Source: Clostridiales bacterium (lineage in GTDB: Bacteria; Bacillota; Clostridia; Christensenellales; Aristaeellaceae). Taken from it: DNA of 57,918 nucleotides. Each line of letters opens with the position of its first letter. The first letter of the stretch is position 1. Below the pieces are notes generated by a model that ran no database searches, was not told where the DNA came from, and worked only from the letters and a program-made list of their open reading frames with translations. The stretch is from contig SFGO01000007.1 in the NCBI GenBank assembly GCA_004556545.1, forward strand, positions 1 to 57,918. The letters run 5' to 3'. Both the position numbers and the translations under genes were made by a program. Shown piece by piece: positions 32,098 through 40,624 of this stretch.

Positions 32098-33891
32098 TTA
32101 TTGGTTCTGCTCTGTTTGGGCCGGGGCCTGCGTTGGTGTCGGAGTACGGGGCGTGGTGCGGTACAGATCGGTCTGCACACTGATCCAGTCCCATTGATCC
32201 TGCGGCACGTTATAGGTGTAGTAGAGCTGGCCGTCGCTGCCGTAATAGCCCGTGTCCGTCGTCCAGCCGGTGATGGCCACGGACAGATTTTCCAGATGGG
32301 AGAAATCCGCAGGCTGGTACAGCATGAAGCCGCCGCTGTAGGTGGTTTCATCCGGGCCAAGGTCGGAAGGATACTCCGCGTAGAGCGTATCGCCGGTACG
32401 GAAGCTCATGGTGATGGGCTGGTCATGCTCATCCGTGCCTTTCATGGCGAAGGTGATGCCCGTCAGGTTCAGATTGCTTACGTTTTTCAGGCGCAGATAG
32501 GGCTGGTGATTGCGCAGCTCCAGCTTGACCAGCTTGGCGGCGTGACGCAGCGAACCTACGTTGATGTTGATGCTGCAGGTATAGCCGCCGTCCTCCGTAA
32601 CGCCGGTGACGACGCAGCGGCCCCAGCGCTTGCCCACCACCCGGGGCTTGTTGGTCGTGCCGGTGACGGTGGCGATGCTTTCATCGGAGGATGTCCACGT
32701 CATGTTGTGGTTGGTGGCCTCCTTGGGCTCCAGCACGGCGTTCAGCGTCCGGTAGTAGTCCACGCCCACCCGGGCGTCCGGCGTATCGAAGTGAACCCCT
32801 GTCACGGGGACGATCACCTTCACGGCTGTGGTGGCCTGACGTCGGGAGCCGTCTGTCGTGGTGGCCGTAATGGTGGCCTTTCCGGCAGCCAGCGCCGTCA
32901 CCACGCCGTTTTCGTCCACGGAAACCTTTTTCGGATTGTTGGACTGGTAGGAAACCGACTTGTCGGTGGTATCCTCCGGGCTGACGGTGACGGATAGCTG
33001 CGCCGTCTGCCCCAGAATGACGCCGTATTCCTTTTGAGCGAATGCCACGGACTTGGCCAGCCGAACCACCTGTACCTCGATGGAGCCGGTCACTTCCGGC
33101 ACTTCGGCGCTGGCGGCGGTGATCGTGACCGTGCCGGGGCGAAGTCCCTTCACCCGTCCGTCCTGATTCACCGTGGCAATGCTTTCATCGGAGGAAGTCC
33201 ACGTTAGTTTTTTGTTGTTGGTGTCCTTGGGCAGCACCGTGGCCTTCACGCTCGCCGTTTTGTTCTCGGGCAGCGTGCTTTTGGACAGTTCTAGCTGAAT
33301 TTCCTCGGCAGGCTGGCGTACCTGCACGGTCACGCTGGTTTGGGCATAGCCGTCCTCGGATCTGACCCGGATCGTGGCGCTTCCCCGGCTTACGCCCGTC
33401 ACCACGCCGTTTTCATCCACCGTGGCGACTTCCGGCTTCCGGCTTTCGTAGGTCACGCCCTGCAAAGTCGCGTCATCCGGGGTCACAGCAGCGGTGATCT
33501 GAGCCGTCTCGCCCACGGAAATCGTCTCCTGATCCAGTTGAGCCTTCACGCTTCGGGCAGGCTTCACCACGATAACGTCCAGCACCTTGGTGGCCGTTGG
33601 GTCTGCCTTGCTGCCGATGGTCAGGGTGCAGTTTCCCGGCTTGAGCCCCTTGACGCGGCCATCCCGCAGGACCTCTGCAATGCTCTCGTCACTGATAGTA
33701 AAGGTGTAGCCCTTTTTGGCGCTGCGGGGCGAAATGGACAGCTCGTAATCCGCGATGCGGCCCACGGCTACGGTCAGGGTATCCACACTGGTGGTGATGA
33801 CCACCGGTTCGTCCTCCGCCGCGGCGAAGGCGGTCAGGCAGCAGCACAGCGCCAAAAGCAGCGCGCTCCAACGAAGAAACTTCTTCATCAT
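32098..33891 (-). CDS. Secreted protein with bacterial Ig-like (BIG2) repeats
   Basis: 597 aa. A signal peptide (about 1-25, ending AFAAAE) is followed by about five BIG2-type repeats, each with the pattern 'SxDESIATVxxxGRVKGLxPGxxTIT' in some form. The C-terminal region (about 480-580) is a different beta domain ending in a Thr/Pro/Gln-rich tail (PTPTQAPAQTEQNQ). I see no sortase motif. It is the last gene of the glycan run and starts within the stop of the preceding gene (ATGA). It could be an adhesin or wall-associated protein that accompanies the polysaccharide. Confidence 0.87.
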   Translation of the reverse strand: MMKKFLRWSALLLALCCCLTAFAAAEDEPVVITTSVDTLTVAVGRIADYELSISPRSAKKGYTFTISDESIAEVLRDGRVKGLKPGNCTLTIGSKADPTATKVLDVIVVKPARSVKAQLDQETISVGETAQITAAVTPDDATLQGVTYESRKPEVATVDENGVVTGVSRGSATIRVRSEDGYAQTSVTVQVRQPAEEIQLELSKSTLPENKTASVKATVLPKDTNNKKLTWTSSDESIATVNQDGRVKGLRPGTVTITAASAEVPEVTGSIEVQVVRLAKSVAFAQKEYGVILGQTAQLSVTVSPEDTTDKSVSYQSNNPKKVSVDENGVVTALAAGKATITATTTDGSRRQATTAVKVIVPVTGVHFDTPDARVGVDYYRTLNAVLEPKEATNHNMTWTSSDESIATVTGTTNKPRVVGKRWGRCVVTGVTEDGGYTCSININVGSLRHAAKLVKLELRNHQPYLRLKNVSNLNLTGITFAMKGTDEHDQPITMSFRTGDTLYAEYPSDLGPDETTYSGGFMLYQPADFSHLENLSVAITGWTTDTGYYGSDGQLYYTYNVPQDQWDWISVQTDLYRTTPRTPTPTQAPAQTEQNQ

Positions 33892-35225
33892 GCATCCTCC
33901 CTTTCCAACTCCTGAATCCAGCCGTCCAGCTTTTGAGCCAGCTGAACGTAGTGATATTGTTCTACAGCCGCCTCATTCTTTTCCTGCATCAGCGGCTGTT
34001 TTCCCTGCCAGCGGCGGAGCAGCTCCGCCGTGTAGGCTTCCAGCGCCTGCCGGTCTGCTTCTCCGGCGGCCTCCTCGCAGCAGAAGCCCACGCCCGTTTC
34101 GGCCAGCACATGCTTCAGCTCGCTGCCCGCCAGATCGCCTGCCGTGCAGCAAATGACCGGCTTATCCATCATCATATATTCAAACAGCTTGCCGGTCAGA
34201 ATGCCCTTCTGACCGCGCAGATACCAGGAAGCCATCAGCAGGACGTCTGCTTCCCGCTGCAGCGCCAAGGACGCTACCCGGCTGACCTTTCCGTGATCCT
34301 CCACGCAGGCTTCCAAGCCGCATTCCGCCGCATAAGCCCGGAACAATTCGCTCTCGTCGCCGCAATAAACCAGCCGGAGCTGTTCCAAAGACAGCAGGTT
34401 TGCGTCCGCAGCTTTTTTCAGGGCGCGGAACATGGGCCGGATGTCCCGGCAGGCTACGTTGCGCCGTCCCTCCTTCAGATGGCCGCAGTACACCACCCGG
34501 AAGGTATCGTCCGTTCGGGCCGGTTCGTTTTTGGTTTCCGGCAAATCTTCCCGGTCAAAGCCGTTGGACAGCATGCGGCCGGTTTGGGAAAAATCCATCA
34601 TTTCCAGAAAACCGTTCGAAACGGCGGTCAGCAGGTCGGCGTTTTTTCGAAGCATCCGCATATACCGCCGCTGAAAAGGTTCCAGCCAGCGGAAGGGCAT
34701 GCCTACCTCGTCCCGGAAATCGGCGATCCAGAGCCGGGCCAGGCCGGACTTCTTTGCCCGGAACGCCGCCTGATGGACGCTCAGCGGCGCATAGGTGGAA
34801 AATACCGCGTCGAAAGGCCCTTCCAGCCTTTTCAGCTCCCGGACAGCCAAGTGCTGAAAGCTTCGGTCCGTCCAGAGCCGCAGATAAATATAAGCGCTGT
34901 CCGCCAGACGGTGCAGCAGTCCGCCCCGTTTAGCGGGGGCGGCGGTGTCCGCAGGCGGCGCGGATACTGCCGCGGGGGCGGCGCTTTTCCGCCGTTCCTT
35001 GAGGGCTCGCAGCGGATTCCATTCGTTCAGAATCCGCACATCGTGAAGCTCCCGGGCGTCCTTTTCCAGAATGGCGTCTCGTTTGCCGTCCATGCCCGTG
35101 CCGCAGAGCACCGTTACGTCATACCCGAGCCGGGTCAGATATTTGGCCAGCTTGGTAGGGCGGATGGCGCCGATGGTGTTTTGAGGGGCAAAGTAATAGC
35201 TGATGATCAGCGCCCGCCTGTTCAT
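33888..35225 (-). CDS. Glycosyltransferase, GT4-like (GT-B fold)
   Basis: 445 aa. The N-terminal Rossmann half begins ALIISYYFAPQNTIGAIRP, and the C-terminal half has FRVVYCGHLKEGRR and LTGKLFEYMMMDKPVI, the E-x7-E-like region that binds nucleotide sugar in GT4 enzymes. A low-complexity linker rich in Ala and Pro near residue 90-105 (AAPAAVSAPPADTAAPA) is unusual. It makes a cell-surface polysaccharide or glycolipid linkage. Start ATG 35225 overlaps the stop of the upstream transferase by 4 bases. Donor and acceptor unknown. Confidence 0.85.
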   Translation of the reverse strand: MNRRALIISYYFAPQNTIGAIRPTKLAKYLTRLGYDVTVLCGTGMDGKRDAILEKDARELHDVRILNEWNPLRALKERRKSAAPAAVSAPPADTAAPAKRGGLLHRLADSAYIYLRLWTDRSFQHLAVRELKRLEGPFDAVFSTYAPLSVHQAAFRAKKSGLARLWIADFRDEVGMPFRWLEPFQRRYMRMLRKNADLLTAVSNGFLEMMDFSQTGRMLSNGFDREDLPETKNEPARTDDTFRVVYCGHLKEGRRNVACRDIRPMFRALKKAADANLLSLEQLRLVYCGDESELFRAYAAECGLEACVEDHGKVSRVASLALQREADVLLMASWYLRGQKGILTGKLFEYMMMDKPVICCTAGDLAGSELKHVLAETGVGFCCEEAAGEADRQALEAYTAELLRRWQGKQPLMQEKNEAAVEQYHYVQLAQKLDGWIQELEREDA

Positions 35226-36475
35226 TGGCCTTTTCCTCCTTTTTTCGCCGCTTCCGGGAAGAGAGCGGGCAGCAGGGTTGAGCTGCAGCAGCAGCATTTC
35301 CAGTGCTCCCACGCACTGCGGCGCATCCGCTCCGTCTCTTCTTCGGTCAGGGAAACCATGGCCTCCAGACGCTTCACCACGCCGCCTGCCCCTTCTTCCG
35401 ACTGATACAGAAAGCCGATGTCCTTCGTCACCAATTCGGGGATGCCGCCCACCGCCGGGGCGATGACCGGCACGCCCCAGCGCATGGCCTCCATGATGGA
35501 AACCGGCACGCCCTCCTTCTGACTGGTGTTCAGGAAAACGTCGAAGGCCCGTTTTTCATAGAATTTCTCCACTTCCTTCGCGTCCAGATCGCCCAGCAGT
35601 TCGTAGAGGATATTGTTCTTTCCATCCAGCTTTTCCGCTGCCAGCCGACGCAGCTCCGCTTCCCCCTCGCCGCCGCCGATATGGGTCCAGTGGATGGGCA
35701 TTCCCGTCCATTGGGACAGGGCTTCCACCACCAGCGGCACCTGCTTGATGGGCACCAGCCGGGCGCAGGTGATGATGCGGAAAATGCCCTGCGCAAACCG
35801 GGGCGCGCGCTTCCAGCTTTCCACCGGATGGCCGCCGGAGCCAATGGACAGAACGTGCATCCGCTTTTCGTCCACCTTGCCGCGCAGGTATTCCATCATC
35901 TGCTTTCGGGCTACCCGGCTGATGGGATACAGCCCGTCGGCCTGAGCAGCGATGAAGTTCTTCATCAGGTAGGGGTTCATGGGGTTGCGTTCCGTGTCGA
36001 TGTCGTAGGCATGTCCCCGGGCCACGAAGCGAAGCCGAGGGTGCTTCCGCTTGGACAGGGCCGCGGCGTAAGCGTCGTAGCTCATCCAGAAGGAATAGAG
36101 CGTGGTCTGAGAAGCCACGCAGCTGCGCAGCAGCTTTTCCGTCCAGTAGTGCATCTTGAGCCCCCGCACCCGGAACAGGTACAGCTTGAGAAAGTTTTTC
36201 AGCGTCAGCTGACGATCCTTGCGCAGCCGGTTGGCTTCCTGCCACAATTCCTGGCAGAAGGGCGCGTTCAGCCACGCCCGCAGTTTATCCAGCCCGGTTC
36301 GTGCCAGCGGAAGCTCCACGCCGTCCCGGTTCAGACTGCCGAAGCCGGAATGACTGACCACAAAAGCCCGCTCAAAATGACCGGTGAGCCACTTGACCTC
36401 CTGCATCAGGAAGGAATTGACCTTGCCGCCGGGCAGAACGGCGCAGTTATTCAGATAGATGAGGTTTCGTTCCAT
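35222..36475 (-). CDS. Glycosyltransferase family 4 protein
   Basis: 417 aa, GT-B fold. C-terminal signatures: RIITCARLVPIKQVPLVVEAL, HIGGGEGEAELRRL, LNTSQKEGVPVSIMEAMRWGVPVIAPAVGGIPELV (the E-x7-E loop). The middle (RFVARGHAYDIDTERN) fits a subgroup of polysaccharide transferases. The C-terminus is odd: a run of four cysteines (WKCCCCSS) just before a basic end. It overlaps the neighbouring genes by 25 and 4 bases. Substrate not known. Confidence 0.88.
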   Translation of the reverse strand: MERNLIYLNNCAVLPGGKVNSFLMQEVKWLTGHFERAFVVSHSGFGSLNRDGVELPLARTGLDKLRAWLNAPFCQELWQEANRLRKDRQLTLKNFLKLYLFRVRGLKMHYWTEKLLRSCVASQTTLYSFWMSYDAYAAALSKRKHPRLRFVARGHAYDIDTERNPMNPYLMKNFIAAQADGLYPISRVARKQMMEYLRGKVDEKRMHVLSIGSGGHPVESWKRAPRFAQGIFRIITCARLVPIKQVPLVVEALSQWTGMPIHWTHIGGGEGEAELRRLAAEKLDGKNNILYELLGDLDAKEVEKFYEKRAFDVFLNTSQKEGVPVSIMEAMRWGVPVIAPAVGGIPELVTKDIGFLYQSEEGAGGVVKRLEAMVSLTEEETERMRRSAWEHWKCCCCSSTLLPALFPEAAKKGGKGQ

Positions 36476-37605
36476 GGGATCTCCAGCCTTTCCAATACGG
36501 GTTTGAACTGCCGCTCCCAGCCCAGATGTTCCCGGGCATAGGCGCGCATTCGGGCGGGAAGCGCCGCGTCGAGGCGGCTTTCCCTGGCAAAGCGCAGAAT
36601 CTCCGCACCGTCGGGGATGGTCTCGTCATCGGGCAGGCGGCGGCACATGCTTTCGTCCTCCGGCATGTCCGGATCGTTGACGGCATAGAAGAAGGGCAGG
36701 CCCCGGGCCATGTATTCCCGCTGCTTCAGGGGGCGGCTGACGGACTGGCCCAGCCGGTGGATGCCCAGACCGCCCATGCCGACGTCGCAGCGGGCGGTCA
36801 GCTCGTCCAGCGCGGCTCCCTGCACCGGGCCCAGAAAACGAGCCTTTTCGCCGAGGCCCAGCTCCTGCGAAAGCTTCTGCCATTCTTCCAGCGAGCCGTC
36901 GCTGCTGCCGCCCGCAAAGTAGAGCACATAATCCTCCTGTACGGGGGCCATGGCCCGAAGCAGACGGTCGTAGCCCTGTCCCCGGGTCATGCTGGCCAGC
37001 GCCAGAATGGCGGGCGGGCCTGCTTCGCCCCGGCTCCGGTGCAGGGGCAGACGATCCGCGTCCACGCCGTTGGTGATGTTCAGGGCAGGACGGCCATGCA
37101 GCGAACCGCCGGCTTCCTCGCCAATCAGGGTATACAGGTCGATCATCGGTTCCACCTGCCGGAAGATCCGGTCGGCATAGCGAAACACCGGCTCCCGCAG
37201 CAGACTGGTTTTCTTGCCGTTGACAAAGGGATAGGTGGGATGCTCCACCACCAGCTTCGCCCCGCTGGCCTTTACGGCCCGGAAGGCGGACGGAGCCTTG
37301 GAAAACGTCATCATGTACCGCAGGTAGACCAGCGCGAAGGGCATTTGCCGGACGGCGTTTTTCATGCCCTCCATCAAATCGTCGAACAGAAACGTATGGC
37401 TGTAGCCCGGCACCCGGGAAAAACGGCTGCGGTGCAGCAGAGCTTTTTCTTCGCCCCGGCACAGCCAGATGCCGATTTCGTCCCAGCCCAGATACCACGC
37501 CCGATGGCCCAGCCTTTCCATGGCCGCCATCTGTCCCTGAAATTTGGGAATCAGCGTTTCCTGCCCGTTTAAGGGATATTTCATGACAAACAGAATATTC
37601 GCCAT
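36451..37605 (-). CDS. Glycosyltransferase (GT-B, GT4-like)
   Basis: 384 aa. Begins ANILFVMKYPLNGQETLIPK and has a C-terminal nucleotide-sugar domain with ALASMTRGQGYDRLLRAM and ARFLGPVQG. The E-x7-E loop is less clear (PLKQREYMARGLPFFYA), so it is a more divergent member. The neighbours point to polysaccharide assembly. Starts on the stop of the upstream gene (TGATG, one base shared). Confidence 0.8.
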   Translation of the reverse strand: MANILFVMKYPLNGQETLIPKFQGQMAAMERLGHRAWYLGWDEIGIWLCRGEEKALLHRSRFSRVPGYSHTFLFDDLMEGMKNAVRQMPFALVYLRYMMTFSKAPSAFRAVKASGAKLVVEHPTYPFVNGKKTSLLREPVFRYADRIFRQVEPMIDLYTLIGEEAGGSLHGRPALNITNGVDADRLPLHRSRGEAGPPAILALASMTRGQGYDRLLRAMAPVQEDYVLYFAGGSSDGSLEEWQKLSQELGLGEKARFLGPVQGAALDELTARCDVGMGGLGIHRLGQSVSRPLKQREYMARGLPFFYAVNDPDMPEDESMCRRLPDDETIPDGAEILRFARESRLDAALPARMRAYAREHLGWERQFKPVLERLEIPWNETSSI

Positions 37606-38738
37606 CAGCCTTTTGCCTCCAGCTCTTCCCGGTACAGCGCGGCCATCTGCTGAAGCACTGCGTCCAGACTGTATTCCCGAATCACACGGCGATTGCGCTC
37701 GCCCATTTCCCGCCGCACCGCCGGATGCTCCAGCAGGAAGCGAAGATCCTGCGCAAAGCCTTCCGCGTCCATGGGGGCGCGCAGCAGGCCGCCGTCCATG
37801 GGGCCGATCAGGTCGGCATTGCCCCGCACGTTGGAAACCAGACAGGGCAGCCCCGCCGCCATGGCCTCCATCTGCGCCATGGGAAGCCCCTCCTGCAGGG
37901 AGGGAAACAGAAAGACGTCGGAAGCCTGCAAAAGGGCGGGCACATCGGGCCGGAAGCCCAGAAAATGGGTGCGTTCCGCCATGCCCAGCTCCCGGGCCAG
38001 TGTCTTGAGGGATTCCTCCCGTTCGCCTACGCCGCCGAAAAGCACCCGCACGTCCTTTTCCCCGGCACAGGCCCGCAGCACGGTTTCATGATTCTTGCGC
38101 GCGCTGTGCTCGCCCACGCAGATCACCACGGGCGCGTCGGGGGCAATGCCCAGCTCCGCGCGCACTGCCGCCCGGTCTGCCTGGGAATCGAAGCGGCTCA
38201 GATCCACGCCGATGCCGTTGATCCGGGCCGTCTTCCGGGCCGGAAAGCGCCGGGCGCGGGCCTCGTCCTCCCGGTTGATGGTAATGAGCAGGTCGGTAAA
38301 ACGGGCCAGAAACCGTTCCGCCGGATAAAACAGCAGCCAGTTTTTCAGCGGCGCGCCGGTGAAAAAATGAAACCCGTGAGCCGTATACAAAACCCGGGTT
38401 CCCCGTTTCCGGGCTCCCCGGGCCGCCAGACGGCCAACCATGCCGCCTACGGGCGTATGGCAATGGATGAGAGCGTAGTCCTCCGCATCCACCAGCTTTT
38501 TGATTTCCCGATAGACCTGAACATTCTGCCGCCCAAACGGCGAACGCTGAAAGGGCAGGTCAAAAAAACGGTCGCAGCAAGGCACCTCCGTCACCGGCTT
38601 GCCGGTGTCATTGCAGCTGCACAGATGCACCTCGTAGCCCTGCTCCTGAAACCACTTCATATAGGGCAGATGGAATACCAGCACGTGGCCGCGCAGCATG
38701 TGGGCCACAAACAGCACCTTCGGCTTCATTGCCTTCAT
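37605..38738 (-). CDS. Glycosyltransferase family 4 protein (EpsD/WbpH-like)
   Basis: 377 aa. Opens KVLFVAHMLRGHVLVFHLPYMKWF, keeps HCHTPVGGMVGRLAAR and YTAHGFHFFTGAPLKNW, which are typical of EPS transferases such as EpsD, and has the C-terminal loop FPSLQEGLPMAQMEAMAAGLPCLVSNVRG. The ATG at 38738 follows GGAGGAAGCAGA and overlaps the upstream epimerase stop by four bases. The open frame extends far upstream but that part is an antisense artefact. Confidence 0.9.
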   Translation of the reverse strand: MKAMKPKVLFVAHMLRGHVLVFHLPYMKWFQEQGYEVHLCSCNDTGKPVTEVPCCDRFFDLPFQRSPFGRQNVQVYREIKKLVDAEDYALIHCHTPVGGMVGRLAARGARKRGTRVLYTAHGFHFFTGAPLKNWLLFYPAERFLARFTDLLITINREDEARARRFPARKTARINGIGVDLSRFDSQADRAAVRAELGIAPDAPVVICVGEHSARKNHETVLRACAGEKDVRVLFGGVGEREESLKTLARELGMAERTHFLGFRPDVPALLQASDVFLFPSLQEGLPMAQMEAMAAGLPCLVSNVRGNADLIGPMDGGLLRAPMDAEGFAQDLRFLLEHPAVRREMGERNRRVIREYSLDAVLQQMAALYREELEAKG

Positions 38739-39577
38739 TCTGCTTCCTCCGTCAGGGCGATGGAGGAAGCAAAGTCCCATTCTTCCTCCCCGCGGAAAGA
38801 TTCGCTCATGGACTGGTCGTAGGTCAGGCTTCCGAACACCTTGCCAAACAGGCTGATTCTTCGGCCCATCGCCCGCAGCAGGCCGCCGAACCCTTTCGGC
38901 TGCCAGAGTTTTTTCCCGTTGGCCGCAGCGATCTCCCGGGCCAGTCCGTCCGTGGAAACATACTCCCGGTTCTGCGGGAAAAACAGCCCGCCCTGTCCGC
39001 TTTCCAGCAGACGGCCCATGAACAGGCATAAGTTGCCCACATACAGCATGCTGCGCCGGTTGCCGCAGCGGGGGAATACCGGCGTTTTCAAAATCAGGCG
39101 GCGCAGGCTCTGATAGTTGCCCCGGCAGCCCTTGCCGTAGATCATGGGCGGGCGCAGCACCGCCACCTTGAAGCGCTCGTCCGCCAGCGCGGCGATGTCC
39201 TGTTCCGCAGCCCATTTGCTGGCGCCGTAGGCGTTTTTCGGGTCTGGCCGGGTCTCCGCTGTGATGTGTCCCGTCACCCTGCCGTAAACGCTCATGGTGC
39301 TGAAAAACACGAACTGCCGAACGCCCTGCGCCTTGGCGGCCCGGGCGATCTCCACGGCCAGATGATGATTTACCTGCTCGTAGAGGGGGCGGTTCTCGGC
39401 GGTTTCCTTTTGATGGGCGATGCCCGCTACATGCACCACCCGGTCATAGCCCTGAAAGGCGTTTTCCGGCAGCGGCCCGCGCACGTCCAGCTCGTCCGCC
39501 TCCACGCCGCTTTTCAGCAGCGCGGCCCGAATGGCCTCGCCCAGATAGCTTCCCGCCCCGGTGATCAGTACCCGCAT
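38735..39577 (-). CDS. NAD-dependent epimerase/dehydratase (extended SDR)
   Basis: 280 aa. Rossmann motif LITGAGSYLGEAI (GxxGxxG) at the start and the YGASK catalytic Tyr-Lys pair (YxxxK). Serine lies in FFSTMSVYG. These convert nucleotide sugars (4-epimerases, 4-reductases) for surface polysaccharides. It is shorter than GalE-type enzymes (about 330) and starts on the last base of the sugar transferase stop. Exact sugar unknown. Confidence 0.88.
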   Translation of the reverse strand: MRVLITGAGSYLGEAIRAALLKSGVEADELDVRGPLPENAFQGYDRVVHVAGIAHQKETAENRPLYEQVNHHLAVEIARAAKAQGVRQFVFFSTMSVYGRVTGHITAETRPDPKNAYGASKWAAEQDIAALADERFKVAVLRPPMIYGKGCRGNYQSLRRLILKTPVFPRCGNRRSMLYVGNLCLFMGRLLESGQGGLFFPQNREYVSTDGLAREIAAANGKKLWQPKGFGGLLRAMGRRISLFGKVFGSLTYDQSMSESFRGEEEWDFASSIALTEEAE

Positions 39578-40239
39578 TACGGCTGTCCCTCCGCCCTTTT
39601 TTCATTGGTATGATCGGAATCGGCAGAGCCGCTTTTTTCGTCTTTGCCCTCCGCACCCTCTGCGATGCCCTGCCGGTTGATGACCTTGACGATGGTCAGC
39701 AGGAAGCATTTCAAATCAAACCAGAAGGTAATGTGCTGGGCGTATTCTCCGTCCCGGCGAGCCTTCTTTTCCAGATCCCGGCTGAGATAATCCCGGCCGT
39801 TGACCTGCGCCCATCCGCTGAGACCGGGACGTACATCGTTGGCGCCGTACTGATCCCGCAGCTCAATGAGATCATATTGATTCCAAAGGGCGGGCCGGGG
39901 GCCGATGAGGGACATTTCCCCCTTGAGGATATTCCAAAGCTGGGGCAGCTCGTCCAGACTGGTCATGCGCAGAAAACGCCCCACCGTCGTAATGTAGCTG
40001 GTCGAGCCTGCCAGATCGTTGGTAGGCACGTCATGGGGCGTATCGGTGCGCATGGTGCGGAATTTATAAATGCTGAACAGCTTTTTGTGCATGCCTACCC
40101 GCTTCTGGGAAAAGATCACCCCGCCCGGGCTGTCCAGCCGGATGGCCAGCGCGATCAGCAAAAACAGCGGACTCAGGACGATCAGGGCGATCAGGGACAG
40201 AAGCACATCCAGAAAGCGTTTCCCATAGCGTTGATACAT
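39577..40239 (-). CDS. Undecaprenyl-phosphate sugar phosphotransferase (WcaJ/EpsL-like)
   Basis: 220 aa. A single N-terminal membrane segment (FLDVLLSLIALIVLSPLFLLIAL) is followed by the bacterial sugar transferase domain with KRVGMHKKLFSIYKFRTM, SLDELPQLWNIL and SLIGPRPALW. It adds the first sugar phosphate to the lipid carrier, starting repeat-unit synthesis. I chose ATG 40239 (MYQRYGKRFLD) because GGAG lies nine bases upstream; ATG 40254 is five codons longer but lacks a ribosome binding site. The C-terminus is a long charged tail of low complexity. Confidence 0.92.
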   Translation of the reverse strand: MYQRYGKRFLDVLLSLIALIVLSPLFLLIALAIRLDSPGGVIFSQKRVGMHKKLFSIYKFRTMRTDTPHDVPTNDLAGSTSYITTVGRFLRMTSLDELPQLWNILKGEMSLIGPRPALWNQYDLIELRDQYGANDVRPGLSGWAQVNGRDYLSRDLEKKARRDGEYAQHITFWFDLKCFLLTIVKVINRQGIAEGAEGKDEKSGSADSDHTNEKRAEGQP

Positions 40240-40264
40240 GCGTGTTTTCTCCATCTCTTGTTTG

Positions 40265-40624
40265 TTACGGCAGACCCAGCTGGCCTTCCAGCTTCCGCAG
40301 GCTCTTTTCGCCGATGCCGCGGACGCAGATCAGATCCTCCCAATAACGGAAAGCCCCGTTCCGTTCCCGCTCGTCGATGATGGCGGCGGCCAGCTTGGGG
40401 CCGATGCCCTTGACGGTGCAGAGTTCCTCCGCGTCGGCATGGTTGGCGCTGACCCGGCCCACAGCCGCCGGACGGGGCATGGTTTCTTCGCCCCTCGCGG
40501 CGGCCTCCGGCGCAAGACTCCAGGAAGCCGCTCCCGGCTTCAGGCGCGAAAACGTCAGAACGCCCGCGCCCAAAACCAGCAGCAGCGCAAGAAAGCCCAT
40601 CAACAGCCGTCTGGCTTTACACAC
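40265..40624 (-). CDS. ComEA-like helix-hairpin-helix protein
   Basis: 119 aa. An N-terminal membrane anchor (residues 9-24) precedes a short linker and a tandem HhH DNA-binding domain, RVSANHADAEELCTVKGIGPKLAAAIIDERERNG and LICVRGIGEKSLRKLEG. ComEA binds incoming DNA in natural competence, but no other com genes are near. The GTG start overlaps the cysS stop by 8 bases; an ATG at 40600 is possible. Confidence 0.8.
   Translation of the reverse strand: MCKARRLLMGFLALLLVLGAGVLTFSRLKPGAASWSLAPEAAARGEETMPRPAAVGRVSANHADAEELCTVKGIGPKLAAAIIDERERNGAFRYWEDLICVRGIGEKSLRKLEGQLGLP

Noticed and set aside
37605..39215. A 536-residue version of the glycosyltransferase
   Set aside because: The first about 159 residues are an antisense-like, low-quality extension overlapping the epimerase gene. 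ATG 38738 has a good ribosome binding site and gives the normal family start.
40265..40624. A full competence locus around the comEA-like gene
   Set aside because: No comEC, comG or comF genes are nearby; only the single helix-hairpin-helix protein is present.
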